Below are positions 22,474-34,588 of a stretch of 64,000 bases of DNA, piece after piece; within the stretch, counting starts at the first letter, position 1; every line of letters starts with the position of its first letter. The notes under the pieces are model-generated. The model ran no database searches. It was not told the origin of the DNA and saw only the letters and a list, made by a program, of their open reading frames with translations. The position numbers were made by a program, and so were the translations under genes. The stretch comes from Dasypus novemcinctus (taxonomy: Eukaryota > Chordata > Mammalia > Cingulata > Dasypodidae): the NCBI RefSeq assembly GCF_030445035.2, contig NC_080701.1, forward strand, positions 20,304,798-20,368,797. Direction: 5' to 3'.

Positions 22474-22824
22474 TTTTTTTTAAGATTTATTTTATTTTTC
22501 TCACCCTCTCATTGTTTGAGCTCTCTGTGTCTGTTTGTTGTGTGCTCGTCTTCTTTTTTGGGGGCGGGGAGGCACTGGGAATGGAACCCAGGATCTCCCA
22601 TGTGGGAAGAAGACAGCCAATTGCTTCAGCCACTTCTGCTGCCTGTTTGTTGGGTCTCTCACTGTATTTTCCTCGTTGTGTCTCTTTGTTGCATCAGCTT
22701 GCTGCACCAGCCTGTCATGTCAGTTCGCTGTCTTGCTCATTTTCTTTAAGAGGCACTAGGAACCGAACCCAGGACCTCCCATGTGGCAGGCAGGTACCCA
22801 ACTGCTTGAGCCACATCCGCTTCC
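22474..22824 (-). mobile_element. Composite DAS-type SINE (minus strand)
   Basis: T-run, then two reversed tRNA-like parts (B boxes near 22585 and 22765), ending in the CCACATCCGCTTCC reversed head. Confidence 0.85.
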
Positions 22825-23936
22825 CTGGAATTCTCTTTTGGGAGCGCCCAAAAAGAAGCAGTTCAAGGAAATCCCACACCCAACTGCCCATGTCTCTGAA
22901 GACTGTCATTATGCAATGTCCCTCCCCCAGCTTTCTTCCTGGATGGTTTTTCTTTATTTGCTCAAGGAATAAAGGATGAATTCCAACTTTTAACAAGGAA
23001 AATACTGTTCTCCTTTGCCAGCATCCTATCCCTCCCTCCCCCCTCCAAAAAACAATCTCACTTTCTTGTCGTTTCCCATCTTGCAGCTCTGTCAGTTGTT
23101 TTAAAACAACTGTTTTAAAACATGTCTCCTGTCATAAATAAGATTGTCATTATGCATTTTGACTGCAGTGGTGAAAAATGCTCCCAGCTTGGAAAGAGGA
23201 GAGGAGCCTGTGAGGAGCCATCCAGGCCCGATGTGGAAGGAGAATAAACATAAGAAAAAATCCTTTCCACTCCCAGTTTTCAACTGCTGAAGCTTTTCTG
23301 GCTTAGGGTTTTTGTTCATTTGTTTGCTTTCATTTTGTTTTTTTATTGTTCATTGATTGATTGATTGAATGCAATGAATGAGAAAAACAGAGACAGCCTG
23401 GCAGAAAGTACTTGTCTTGAACTATAAATTACAAACACTGGAAGAGGCACCTCATGACGCCTAAAAGTTCTTCAAGATGTGAGGCGGGGGAATGGGGGGG
23501 CGACTAGTTGAGGGTCAAGAGAGAGACGCTCAACGGGAATTCTTATTAGAATTTTACTTTGGGCATCCAGGAATTGAAATTTATCCTGATTCGAGGAGCC
23601 CATCGACAAGCTTACCAGTCCTAATAGTTCTTTCCAGTGTCAAGGTCAAGGTTACTAAATGACTCAGTGGCCCATCGAGGCCCGGGTCTGGGGCTGAGGT
23701 GAAGCAGCAAGAGCTGGACTCATGCCAGGAGTCTTGGCAAAGAGAAGCTCCCTATATCAAAACGCCTGGGATGGAATGTTCTGCTTCACTTTTTTGCTCT
23801 TGGGGGGTGTGGGAGGAGCAAATGGTTGATGAAGCAGAAAACTCTTATTGTCTCCACTCTTGTTGGGAAATCACGTCGTCGCTCCCTTTTCTGTCTTTCA
23901 ATTTTGCAGGTAATGCTTATTGAGAACAATAAAAAT
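22825..23936. other. Intergenic DNA, nothing recognised
   Basis: Includes the short simple repeat TTGATTGATTGA near 23353. No gene. Confidence 0.35.
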
Positions 23937-23950
23937 AAGAACAAATGAAG

Positions 23951-24346
23951 GGAAGCGGATGTGGCTCAAGTGATAGAGCATCCGCCTGTCATATGGAGAG
24001 TCCAGGGTTCAAACCCAGGGCCTCCTGACCCGTGTGGTGAGCTGGTCCATGCGCAGTGCTGATGCGCACAAGGAGTGCCATGCCACGCAGGGGTATCCCC
24101 TGCGTAGGGGAGCCCCATGCACAAGGAGTGTACCCCGCCAAGGAGAGCTGCCTCTGCATGAAAAAAGCGCAGCCTGCCCAGGAGTGGCACCGCAGAGATG
24201 GAGAGCTCACGCAGCAAGATGACGTGGCAAAATGAGACACAGATTCCCGGTGCCACTGAGAATGCAAGAGGACACAGAACAACACACAGCAAATGGACAC
24301 AGAGAGCAGACAACTGGGAAGGGGGAAGAGAAATAAATTTTAAAAA
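23951..24346 (+). mobile_element. Full-length DAS-type SINE with clean duplication
   Basis: The head GGAAGCGGATGTGGCTCAAG has a good A box, then the B box GGTTCAAACCC, the standard body and an A-rich tail. AAGAACAAATGAAG flanks it exactly at 23937-23950 and 24347-24360, so it is a recent insertion. Confidence 0.93.
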
Positions 24347-24360
24347 AAGAACAAATGAAG

Positions 24361-24884
24361 ACTTGCCAGCTGTCTTGGCGGGTACTCAAGTAACAGTAAC
24401 AATTTTCTCTCCTGATTTGAGGTTTTCCCATGCTTCAAACTCCTTGTTCTGGAAATTCATCATTAGGATGGGAGATGAGCCTCTACTGACACTACAGAAT
24501 CATTGTTTTATTTTGTCTTTATCATGAATCTTTGCCTTTTCATGACCATGAATTTTTAAAGTCCTAGATAATCCAGAGTTCTCATTAGGATTCACTCGTT
24601 AGGAATTTTGTTATATTAAAATATGTATAATATTTGTCAATATACTGGATTCTTTTAAGCCAGACTTGATTGTTCCTCTCATCCGCCTCCTTCTTTTTCT
24701 CCTATTAAAATATGGAGTGGGTGGGAAGGGGAGTAGGAAGAAAAGTATTTCCCATGTATTCCTGCCTGAGTCCCCCAGCTGGACTTCTACACAACCACAA
24801 CCCCACACCACTGCAAAGACGTTTACCACCAAGAGGCTCTCACCAGCTTTCTTAAAAGGGGCTTGTTTTAAATGCACATAGCTT
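24361..24884. other. Intergenic DNA, nothing recognised
   Basis: No feature I can name. Confidence 0.35.
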
Positions 24885-25758
24885 TTGACCCTGCGATCTA
24901 CTTATAGGAACTTATCCTATGGATATATGACCACACATGAAAAGGACATATATAAGGTTACTCACTGCAGGAGCAAAAGATTATAAATAACCTAAATGTC
25001 CATCAGTAGGGGACTGGTTAAATAAACTGTGGTATATCCCTATCAGAGAATGCCACGAGCTAAAAATGACATAAAACACAGAAGTTCTTTATGCAATCTC
25101 CAAAATACATTGATTTAAAAAAAAAAAATCAAGTACAGAACAGTGTGTATAGGATATTACCATTTCTGTATAAAAGGAAGAAGGAAAGATGTGGCTCAAG
25201 CAGTTGGGTGCCTGCCTACTACATGGGAGGTCCTGGGTTCAGTTCCCAGTGCCCCCTACAGAAGACAAGCATGACAGAGAGCTAACACAATGGGTCAGCA
25301 AGGCAAGCTGATGCAACAAGATAGCACACACAACAAGATAATACATCAACGAGACATAACACAGAAATACAATCAGAGACACAACAAGCAGGGAGCAGAT
25401 GTGGCTAAAGCAAATGGGTACCTCCGTCCCACATGGGAGGTCCAGTTCCCGGTGCCTCCTAAACAAAAGAAGTGGAGCAGATACAGAAAGCAGGCAACAA
25501 GCACAAACAATGGTGGGGGGTGTGGAAAGAGAAATAAAATTTTTAAAAAGGGAGGAAGAAGAATATAGACGCATTTAGTAATAAATGAATAAAATACCTC
25601 TGGAAATATGGGCAGTAAACTCATAGCATTGATGAACTGGGGAGGAAAAGATGGCTGGAGGGAGGTTTTTTCACTGTATATTCTCATGGGTCTGGAATTT
25701 GGAGCCGTGGGAATAATTTCATACTAATATAAATACAAAAATGTTCAATAAAATTAAA
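24885..25758 (+). mobile_element. Old L1 3' end, split by a SINE
   Basis: 24885-25180 matches the L1 ORF2 end in landmarks ('aaatgtccatcagtagg', 'ggttaaataaactgtgg'). 25552-25758 carries the 3' UTR. Heavily degraded. Confidence 0.7.
25186..25551 (+). mobile_element. Composite DAS-type SINE
   Basis: Two tRNA-like heads ('aaagatgtggctcaagcag' and 'ggagcagatgtggctaaag' at 25396) with B-box-like parts, ending in an A-rich tail. Inserted into the old L1. Confidence 0.85.
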
Positions 25759-25772
25759 AATAGGCTGAAATA

Positions 25773-26265
25773 ACCTCTTGTGCTTTTTTTAAAGATTTCT
25801 ATCCTCTCCCCCCACTCCAGTTGTCTGCTCTCTGAGTCCATTCACTGTGTGTTCTTCTGTGTCCGCTTGCATTCTTGTTAGTGGAACCGGGAATCTGTTT
25901 CTTTTTGTTGCGTCATCTTGCTGTGTCAGCTCTCTGTGTGTGCGGCGCCACTCCTGGGCAGACTGCACTTCTTTCGTGCAGAGCGTCTCTCCTTATGGGG
26001 CACACTCCTTGTGCATGGGGTTCCCCTATGCAGGGGACACCCCTGCGTGGCATGGCACTCCTTGCGCACATCAGTACTGCATGTGGGCCAGCTCACCACA
26101 GGGGTCAGGAGGCCCGGGGTTTGAACCCTGGACCTCCCATGTGGTAGGCGGACGCTCTATCAGTTGAGCCAAATCCAGTGCCCTCTATGTTTTTTAATGT
26201 AACGTTTTGTGTGATCTATACCTTTTTTAAAAAAAAAAGAAAAAAAATTTTTAATAAAATAAAAA
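25773..26265 (+). mobile_element. 5'-truncated L1 tail, split by a SINE
   Basis: Less than 100 bp of L1 3' end ('gttttttaatgtaacgttttg', then a long A/T tail to 26265), flanked by imperfect duplications AAATAGG(C/T)TGAAAT at 25758 and 26266. The SINE lies within it. Confidence 0.6.
25784..26184 (-). mobile_element. Full-length DAS-type SINE (minus strand)
   Basis: Poly-T end at 25784, reversed body, then the reversed B box GGTTTGAACCC near 26115 and the reversed head. Imperfect flanking duplication near 25775 and 26180. Confidence 0.88.
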
Positions 26266-26280
26266 AAATAGGTTGAAATC

Positions 26281-27025
26281 ACTTTTAGAGGGGGGACGTG
26301 TTATGTAAATAAATCCCAGCCCTAAATGGAGAACGGTACTTTTGACCATCCCTTTGGCTGTCACCTGCCCCTCCAGTCTCCTCCACGCAGAGGCTGGCAG
26401 GGGTCCACTCCTCAAAATTTTCCTGACATCTTGGAATTTGGCTTTATCAAATGCATCCTGTGATAAGTGAGCGGCTGCCTGAGCAGCTCTTCCCTCTTCT
26501 CTGTTGTGTTTGTTGAAATGAGCTAGGAGCAGCTACTCGGGAGCCCGGCTTGGAAAGGGTACACTTTGGGCAATTGTGGAGGCTTCTCCACTGGAAGGCA
26601 AGATCGTGGAAATGTCACCACCTTCACGGCCAAAGCCCACAGGTGTGGTCAGAAGCAGGTGAGACACTGATCATTGCAGCTCACAGTCTGCCACCCACCG
26701 CCCTCTGGAGGGCTGGGGTTCTTCTGTCCCAGTTGGTGGCAGCTCTGTGCATGGGAGAAGGGTGTCTAGGGAGGCAGTGCCCCTGGGGGAGTGTGGTCTC
26801 TGCTCCCCAGTTCAGGGCCATTCATGCCCCTTAGGTCCAAATGGAAGAGGCTGCATGAGCATACCTGCAGCCACGTCTGGCATCCAGAAACCGCCCGGTA
26901 AACGCAAGGGGACTCTGAATTTGACTTTGAGTAAACACAATGAAGAACAGTGGATAGCAGAATCGCAGCACACTAATCAGGATTGAAGCTAGGGACTGCT
27001 AACTTTTTTTTTTAATCAGCAAAGA
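26281..27025. other. Intergenic DNA, nothing recognised
   Basis: GC-moderate, no gene or named repeat. Confidence 0.35.
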
Positions 27026-27036
27026 AGTACACAGAT

Positions 27037-27136
27037 GGGGAGCAGACGTAGCCCAGCGGTTGAGCACCTGATTCCCACATACGAGGCCCCAGGTTCAAAT
27101 CCCCGATACCTCCTAAGGGAAAAAGAAAAAAAAAAA
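27037..27136 (+). mobile_element. Short DAS-type SINE
   Basis: GGGGAGCAGACGTAGCCCAG head, B box GGTTCAAATCC (27092) and an A-rich tail. An imperfect duplication AG(T/C)ACAC(A/G)GATG lies on each side. Confidence 0.9.
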
Positions 27137-27297
27137 AGCACACGGATGCCCGTGGGAAAGGGCTCCCCTGCCTTTCAGAAGCTGCTGGGTGGGCCGGCTG
27201 CTGTGACCGTCACTCACACCTGGACCTGGCACCCATTGAGCGGTCACTAATGGTCACCGAAGGAAGGACCGTTGCCCCAGGCAGAAGTTCCTTCCCC

Positions 27298-27554
27298 TCA
27301 CGCCTTCTCTGCCTCAGTTTCCCCTAACCACACTCCCATGCCTGGCAATGGATGGAAATCCTGACCTAGAGCACCTGCCCTTGGGGACAAAGTCTTCCAT
27401 TTCTCTGCTTCTAGGCTCCCCCTCCTTCACGCCTTCTCTGCCTCAGTTTCCCCTAACCACACTCCCATGCCTGGCAATGGATGGAAATCCTGACCTAGAG
27501 CACCTGCCCTCGGGGACAAAGTCTTCCGTTTCTGTTTCTAGGCTCCCCCTCCTT
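27298..27554 (+). repeat. Tandem duplication, 129-bp unit, two copies
   Basis: 27298-27426 and 27427-27554 are nearly identical (a few substitutions and a 3-nt-sized gap near the end). Non-coding. Confidence 0.95.
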
Positions 27555-27689
27555 TGCTCCTGGCCCCACCGTGGAGTGGCTCAGGAGTCGCCTGCCTGGC
27601 CTGGGGCCGCAGTTCTACCCGCTTAAGCTTCCAGCCGGGCATTTACTGAACCTCCGGTAGGGGCCCCTCAGGGTCTTTGTGAGGTAGGT

Positions 27690-27765
27690 GAGTTTTGACA
27701 GCGAACGTGCTTGGAACAAGGGCTGGCACACAGTAAGTGCTCAATAAGTGTTGGGTTTTCCCCGG
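27690..27765 (+). repeat. MIR/L2 3'-end fragment
   Basis: 'acacagtaagtgctcaata' is the MIR/L2 terminal motif. Confidence 0.55.
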
Positions 27766-28560
27766 GGAGGCTCACTGGTCTGCTAATCACAACTGAGGTA
27801 ACTAAGGCGTGATTTCTCCCGGCCGTATTTACATCTGAAAAGAGGGACCCACAAAGGCCCCAAGGAACAAAGTGGTCCCGGGCCAATGCCCAGCGCCAGG
27901 GTTGAGGCAGGAGAACTTCAAAAGCACACCTAGGAGAGCCTCCTCCTCCTCAGGCCACCCGGCCTATCTCCCTGGGGGCTGATAAGAGATAAAGGAACCC
28001 GCTTCTTCAAAGCCGGCTGCTCAAGGATCCGCTTCAAACACCGGAGCTTGAAGATAAGCCTGCGTCTCCTGCTTTTCCTTTTGTCTGTTCCTTCCCACCA
28101 CCTCTCAAAAGGAAATTCTCCCAGGAGGAAAAGGAGTTAATTCCTCTTTTCTCCTTTTCAATCAAAGGGTGTTGCCTTCCCATCCACAGAGCAACCAGCT
28201 GTGCTAGAAGGCACTGGAACCCAGGAGAGAGCTGAGGTCTCTCTTCTACACCCCACTCCACCAAGGGCTTGCTGTGGGGCTGCGGATGCGCCCCAGAGCT
28301 CTCAGAGCCTGTGTCCTCGCGTGTCAAGCAGGGATCATCACATCTGCCCAGCACAACTCCGCAAATGATCCTGAGATGATGGACACAAAGATGCAGATTC
28401 CATCCTTGTGGAGATTGTTATATTTTGAAAGATACAGTCTTGACTCCTTTGGGGACTGAGCCAGATGAGACATAAATAACCAGCCCCACAGAGATGCAAG
28501 CTTCTTCATTAACAAACACGGGGCACCCTTTGCCTCCAGACACTCTTCAGCCCCATCTCT
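27766..28560. other. Intergenic DNA, nothing recognised
   Basis: No gene or named repeat. Confidence 0.35.
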
Positions 28561-28568
28561 TACCAGAT

Positions 28569-28735
28569 TCCATCTTGGGGCAAGTTGCTTTACCTCTCCG
28601 TGCATCCATTCCTCCCCTGTGAAATGCAGCTAACCCTAGGGCCTGCCCCCCCAGTTTTCTAGAAGTATTAAGTGGTATAATGCACGGATAAGGGGTTGGA
28701 GCATAGCTTGGCACTCAACGTTGGCAGCTGCAGCG
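28569..28735 (+). repeat. MIR SINE relic
   Basis: 'ggggcaagttgctttacctctc' and a later 'gcttggcactcaacg' fit a diverged MIR. Confidence 0.5.
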
Positions 28736-29185
28736 ATGATGGCAAAACACTGCTGGCCATTAAGAATGCAAAGAGGAAGGCAACGCAGAAGCATCCACGG
28801 TCCAGCAGGAGATCGGACAGGTCACCACATGATGGCAGGGGCCATGTGCTAAGTGGAACAATGGGGACACTGGACAGGAACCGTGACAGCAGACACGAGG
28901 GGGCTACTTCTGCCCCGGGGAAAGTGAGTCACCCCTGGCGCGGCCCCCCACGAGGCTGGCTCTCCGGGCTTTTTGGCACCTGCTGCTCGAGGTTCGCTGG
29001 TGCCCCTCTGGCCACCTCGTGCCCCAGGCTCTGTCTGGGACCCCGCGGGTAGGGCAGACGGAGGAAGTGCCTCCAAGCGCTCAACCAGGGCTCCCGGCCA
29101 AGGCAGTAATTGCCCGCCGCTGAAAGATATTAAGCGCCAGGGAGGAAAACCAAGTTCTCGACAAGGCAGACTTTTCAGAGTTCTT
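28736..29185. other. GC-rich intergenic DNA, no gene
   Basis: A small CpG-rich patch near 28920-29060. Open frames here are short and unsupported. Confidence 0.35.
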
Positions 29186-29189
29186 ACAG

Positions 29190-29500
29190 CTTGTTAAAAA
29201 AAAAAAAATGTAAATAGTTACCCAGTGAGATATTATTTCATGTTGTTGCCATTAGAGTTTGAGTGTTATGCGGAGAGAGGCGATCATTCAGGCAATTCTG
29301 CCTCAGCGAGGACTGAAAACTACACATTAACCCTACACAGCAAATCGACCACCTCTGGCTCTCAACCTGACTCAGGCATTTTTTCCTGGGTGGCAAATTT
29401 TATGTAAATGGAAGTGGTGGGGGAAAAAAAAAAATCTATAAATATTCAGAGTCTCCTCAAGGAATTTTCTTGGTGGTTTCTGAGGGGCATTTTTTTTTTA
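29190..29500. promoter_or_regulatory. Candidate conserved non-coding element
   Basis: Repeat-free and AT-rich, 4 kb upstream of the ZNF703 start, with TAAATAGTTACCC, GATATTATTTCATG, CACATTAACCC and ATGTAAATGG motifs. Conservation not tested. Confidence 0.35.
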
Positions 29501-29654
29501 AAGGTACATTCGACTGGAGGCTGGGGGAGGGGCTAACCTCATTTCCATAGGATTCTGGGACAGCTTGGGCACTTCCAGTCGGTTCCCTGTGCTGAGATCT
29601 TCCAGATTCCATTGCTGAAGTGGCCCAGCTATGTACATGGTGCTACTGATCACA

Positions 29655-30205
29655 GCCATCATTTACCTGGGACTTTCTGTATACCAACCAACGTGTGATA
29701 TCCGTGGTCTCCTTTTGGTCTCCCAATTCTGAGATGGCTATTCTTTTTTTTTTTTTTACTTTTTAAGATTTCTTTATTGCTCCCCCTGCCCCCTTGTTGT
29801 TTGCACTCACTGCCTGCTTGTCTTCTTTTTTAGGAGGCACTGGGAACCAAACCCAGGACCTCCCATGTGGGAGGGAGGTGCGCAGTCACTTGAGCCACCT
29901 CTGCTCCCTGCTTGTTGTGTCTCTGATTGTGTCTTGTCGTTGCATCATCTCATTGCATCGGCTCGCCATGCCAGCCCCTTGCGTCAGCTCGCTGTCTTGC
30001 TCATCCTCTTTAGGAGGCACCAGGAACCAAACTGGGACCTCCCACGTGGTAAGTGGGCACCCAGCTGCTTGAGCCACATCCCCGTCCCTGAGGTGGCTCT
30101 TCTGACTTCCATTGTTCCCATGAGGAAACTGAGGCCTAGGGAGGTTGACTTGGACAGGGTTAGTAGAGTGAGGATTGAGGCTCCCAGCTTCCAAACTCTC
30201 TCAAA
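29655..30205 (-). repeat. MIR SINE relic (minus strand) split by a DAS SINE
   Basis: 30102-30205 carries 'ccatgaggaaactgaggcc'; 29655-29730 reads as the other side. The DAS SINE at 29745-30087 separates them. Confidence 0.55.
29745..30087 (-). mobile_element. Composite DAS-type SINE (minus strand)
   Basis: T-run, two reversed tRNA-like parts, reversed head at the end. GAGATGGCTATTCT and GAGGTGGCTCTTCT flank it as an imperfect duplication (29731 and 30089). Confidence 0.88.
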
Positions 30206-31979
30206 AGGGACCACAGCACCACAGCTCAGTGGTCTGGCTCTAAGACCCGCCTCCAAAATCAGGCCAGCTCTGCCACTCATAAGCTGCGAGCTGTGTGCCT
30301 TTGGGCGACTGACCTCTCCGTCCTCTCTTCAACTGCAGGTTGACTCCCTGATGCTTACCGATGCCTGACACAGTTGGACTGTGATTATTCACCACAATGC
30401 CACAGGAGTATTTTCCCACAGCCCTGGCCCTTGTCTTATTTTAATGGTGGCCCTGCATTACCACGGCAAACTGAGAAGGGCTTGGATATAGAAAGGCCCC
30501 ATAACTGTATACATCTGCCACTTTCCTGCTAGCGGAGGGCTTGTGCCATATGCCCCCATACAACAACGTCTCACGCAGCCTTTTCAACCACGCCCCCAGC
30601 GCAACGTTCTGCCCCCAGCTGGCCTTCAATAAACACGGCCCCACTGAACCAGGAGCCATATTCTCTCCCGGGTGACAAGCCATTCCTTTGAAAACTGCCT
30701 TTGCTTCCAGGCCACGTGGGCCCCATTTCAGGCTCTGCATAGGTTAGCATTTCAGCTAAGTGAATGTCAAATACTGGTTGTAATAATCATCTGGTAGTGT
30801 TTTAATTGGGCCTCTGGCCGGGCTAAGGATGTTTTTCCAGTTTTTTCTCCTAAGAGATCAACCAAAGGGGCCCTGCTACCCTCACCAGCACTTTCCAGGA
30901 AGAAGGGAAGCAGGCCTGGCCTCGCCACAATGACGCCTGGTACCCACTAGCCTCATCAGCTGTGAGTTGAGGGAACAAGTATGATTTAGAGCTATTTCCC
31001 CCTGGCCCCCCGCCGGGCCCTCCTGTCCTCACCTCTTCACTCGGCCCTTCCTTTCATTCATTCACTACCTTTAATCTTCTTGTCCTTTCGAAAGAAAGAG
31101 TAAATATTCTACCACCTTCCTTTCTTCTCCCCTCTCCTTCCTGCTGCCTCCTGCCCCCTTCTCCTTGCAAATTCCTGAACGCCTTTTTTCTCTCCCCTCC
31201 CCTTCGCTCCCAGCTTATTTCCCATTAATCATTTCTAACACACATCTGCTGGGGTCCTAGAAGGATTTCTTGGCTCGCCTTCACAGCTGGGCTGGTTACA
31301 ATAATCAGGAAAGAGTCTTTCATCTTTTACTGTCTCGAGGCCTCCCCTCTTCCCAGCTCTTCCTCCTCCAAGGTGTCTACAAAGGGCAGCGCTTTCCCAC
31401 TCGAAACCGCTTTCTTGGCCTGTTCTCTCGAATGGCCTTGTAGGTCCAAGCAGCCCTGCAGCCCGGGCTTCCAAGGGCGGGGTTGGCAGCGGCAGTGATG
31501 TCAGAATGCAGAGAGGCTGGCAGAGGCAGGGCCACCCCAGGGGGTACACGGCTCCCCTCCCTGCCCTTTGCTGCACCATGCTGTGCCTTGGGAAGGCAAG
31601 CTGGAGCCATCAGTCCACAGAACCCACCAGAATAAAATAAATGGGATCACCCCTCCTTCCCTTACATCCCTATACCCCCACTTTGCTGCAATCTTCCAGG
31701 CAGGGCATCCCCTGACTTTTGTTTTAACTAGGGTTTAAAATTGGGGGGCATGGAAAACCGGTGTGATTTCCAAAAGGTCTACACACACCGTCCCCCCAAA
31801 AACAGCGTGTCTGCAGAAAATATATTTAGTTTAGCTCATGACTGGCACGGCTTGGGAGTGGTGCCTGCTGTCTTCCTACCGCGCAGGATAAATATCCACG
31901 ATTTGTTCTTTTCTCTGAGAGTTCTTCCTTTCTGCTTGAGGAGCCCTTTTGAAATCATCTGTCCCCATCTGGGGTTGTC
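30206..31979. other. 5' flank of ZNF703, no gene
   Basis: Mixed-composition DNA without named repeats. Possible homeodomain-type sites include TAATAATCATC (30782) and CCCATTAATCATTTC (31220). No open frame with a domain. Confidence 0.35.
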
Positions 31980-33139
31980 CTGCTGTCTCGAGGCGTGGGT
32001 CAGCGCGGCAGAGTCCGGGACCCATAGTCCTGGAACAAGACGCCGCGAGCGAGCCTGCCGAAGGCAGTGACGGATCGGGGCTGGGAAAGTGGTCCTCGAA
32101 ACCAGACGGTGACACCAGCGCGCCTCCACTGGCCGCCGCGAGCACCGGGAAGCGGTCTCCACGGAGGCCCGCGCACAAAGGACCAGCCTGGCGGGGACGA
32201 GCGGCGCCCCCGGAACTTCAACGTCAGGACTGTGGCTACGGAAAATCTCTGGCTCGAGCGAAGCTGGCGAGGCACACTTCATCCGAAAATCGCGGGGGGC
32301 GGGGGAGGGTACTGTTATTTTTCATGAAAAGTTTTCACTGCAAAATTTTCCTGGGCAAACCTAGTGTATTCTCTCCCACGCGAGGAAGGTGGCGGAGAAG
32401 GGGGGTGCACCTCTGGAGTTGGTGCCCACGTGCCGCACTTGGAAAGTGGCACCCCACTCCTCTGCGTTACGGACCCCTCCCGTAATCCCGGGTCTCCCCA
32501 AAAGAGTAGCTCGGCACGGTGCAGTGGGGGGGAATGTCACGCCTCCAAAGAGGACACGATGAGAAACCTGACACGCGCCCACCACCCAACCTATAAATCA
32601 GCGCGTAGGCGCCGCGCGCCTGGCGCCTCCCCGCGGCGCGCACCGCGCGGGGTACCTCGCCTCCGCACCCGCCCGGGCTCCTGCTCCATCGCGACCAGCT
32701 CACCCCGGAAGCGGGTCCTCCAACTTGCCGGCTTCGGACAAGACAGGAGTGGCAGCGGCTCCCGCCGGGAGAACCGTGGCTGTGTGCGGCGCTCGGGCGC
32801 TTCCAAGTGAGCCCACCCGGGAGAAGGGGAGAGCGCGCGGGGCCGAGCCGGGCTCCCGAGGCGCGGCCCGGCCCCCGGCGGCCTCGGAGAGAAGCCGGGG
32901 CTCAGCCCTCCCCGGCGCCCCCACCCCGGCAGGGTGACATTCCCCACCAGCACCCACCCCCCCCCCCCAAGGGTGGGCAGGGAGGGAGGAGCGAGCGCGG
33001 CAGGTGAGCCCGCGGGGGATTCGGCGCCAGGTCCCCGAGGAGTCCCGCGCGTCCTAGGACCCCGAGGAGACGGCCGCCCGGCTGGGGGGGAGGGGAGGAG
33101 TCGGGCGGGTGGTCAAGGCCGCGGCGGCGGGCGCGCGCG

Positions 33140-33330
33140 GCCCGGGCGCCTTTAAGGCGCTCCCCGCCCACCGGCGGCGCCGGCCTCCGCCCGCCGCTCT
33201 CCCCGCCCCGGGGTCCGGGCGAGCGCGGCGATTGGGCGCGCGCGGCGCTGCCTTTGAAGCGCGGCGGCCGATCGCGGCTATTTGACGCGCGGCTGGCGGG
33301 CGGCGCAGGGTTTTGTGTGGCAGGCCGGGG
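33140..33330 (+). promoter_or_regulatory. Probable core promoter of ZNF703
   Basis: It contains GC boxes (CCCGCCC), a TTTAA at 33151, an inverted CCAAT box (ATTGG, 33231-33235), a TCF/LEF-like CCTTTGAAG (33251-33259) and an E2F-like TTTGACGCGC. The distance from the CCAAT box suggests a start near 33290-33330. The start site is inferred. Confidence 0.5.
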
Positions 33331-33462
33331 CTGGCGGCGGCGGCCGAGGGGAGCAGGCGCGGCCGAGGCGCCCGACGCTGCCCAGCGAGCCCTCCCGCCC
33401 CGGAGCGCGCCTCCCGCTGCTGCCCGCCCTCCCCGCCCCCCCCGCGGCGCTGCCTCCTCCAA

Positions 33463-33696
33463 ATGAGCGAGTCGCCCGCTGGATCTAACCCAAGGACACC
33501 CGAGAGCAGCGGCAGCGGCAGCGGCGGCGGCGGCGGGAAGAGGCCGGCGGTGTCCCTCCTGCCCCCGGCGGACCCCCTGCGCCAGGCGAATCGGCTCCCG
33601 ATCCGGGTCCTGAAGATGCTGAGCGCCCACACCGGCCACCTCCTGCACCCGGAGTACCTGCAGCCGCTGTCCTCCACTCCCGTCAGCCCCATTGAG
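33463..33696 (+). CDS. ZNF703: ZNF703 coding exon 1 (residues 1-78)
   Basis: The full protein is 580 aa (human about 590), a nuclear co-repressor of the NET/NocA/Nlz family that binds TLE/Groucho and HDACs. It is known from zebrafish hindbrain patterning (nlz1) and as an 8p11-12 amplified gene in luminal breast cancer. I recognise the orthologue by its sequence. The start ATG at 33463 lies in a weak context (C at -3) but gives the family N-terminus MSESPAGSNPRTPESS, followed by a Ser/Gly run (residues 17-25). The conserved NRLPIRVLKMLSAHTGHLLH segment is at about 43-62. The exon ends on GAG (residue 78) and the donor is GTCAGT, phase 0. No ATG lies in frame upstream before the stop-free stretch begins. 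Confidence 0.95.
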
Positions 33697-34588
33697 GTCA
33701 GTTTCCCCGGCGGGCGGCCCCACGCCGCACCCCCCAGTACGGGGCCCCGTGCGGCCCTGGTCCCCGCGCGCTGGGGCGACGCGGACGGAGTGAGGAGGGA
33801 CGGCGGGCTAGGGGATCCGAGCCTCCCCCGATTCGCCCACGGCTTCCCGGTGAAGGGGGCCCCTTCCACGCCCGCCCCGCGGAGCTGCGGGTTTTCTCCC
33901 GGAATGCGTTTGCTCTTGGAGTCCCCGCTGGGTCCTTTACTTTTCCTCCGGCACCCACTTGCCAGGCCTGTGGCGCCCCCACTCCCACCGCAGCCCACCG
34001 CGTCTGTTCTCTTTGAAGCCCGGGCTGCCCCCCCCCCCCCGCCCCACTCCGCCCCTGGCCCAGCCGGTTAGGGCGCGCTGCACCTCGACACTCCCGATCC
34101 CGGGTCTTTTTTCCTCCCACTTCCTGGGGTGCCTTGTCCGGCAGGGAGGGGCCAAGAGCGCGCCCAAGGCAGCCCTTCCTCCAGAAGGCGCTTCTCCCGG
34201 CTCCCACCCCGCGGCGCCCCAGCCAGAAACCCGTCCCAAGCGAAGTTCCCGAAACTGGAGGAAAGAAGTTTCTCCACGGGCCTAGCAGGGGGGATGATTA
34301 GAGGGAAGGGGGCGACTCACGGCCCCTCCCAGACCCCGACCCCAGAAAAAGTCCTTTTGCCAGCACTTCCTCCACCGCCCCACTCCCCAGGGCCTGGGGC
34401 GCACCCCGGGACCCAGCGAGGGTCCCCACTCCCGGGCGGGGTGAGCGCGGCTCCAGCCAGCCGCCCCTCGCGGTCGCGCCACCGCCCGGGCGCCCAGGGC
34501 CTCCCGCGTCGCCCAGCTCCCCAGGCGTCCCGCGTGCTCCGTCGGTCTCGCAGTCTCACCCCCCCCCCCCCCCGGCTGTCTCCCGCAG

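Noticed and set aside
32902-33998. Long minus-strand open frames across ZNF703 exon 1 (273 and 314 codons)
   Set aside because: Antisense to a GC-rich coding exon and CpG island; no start context, domain or splice support.
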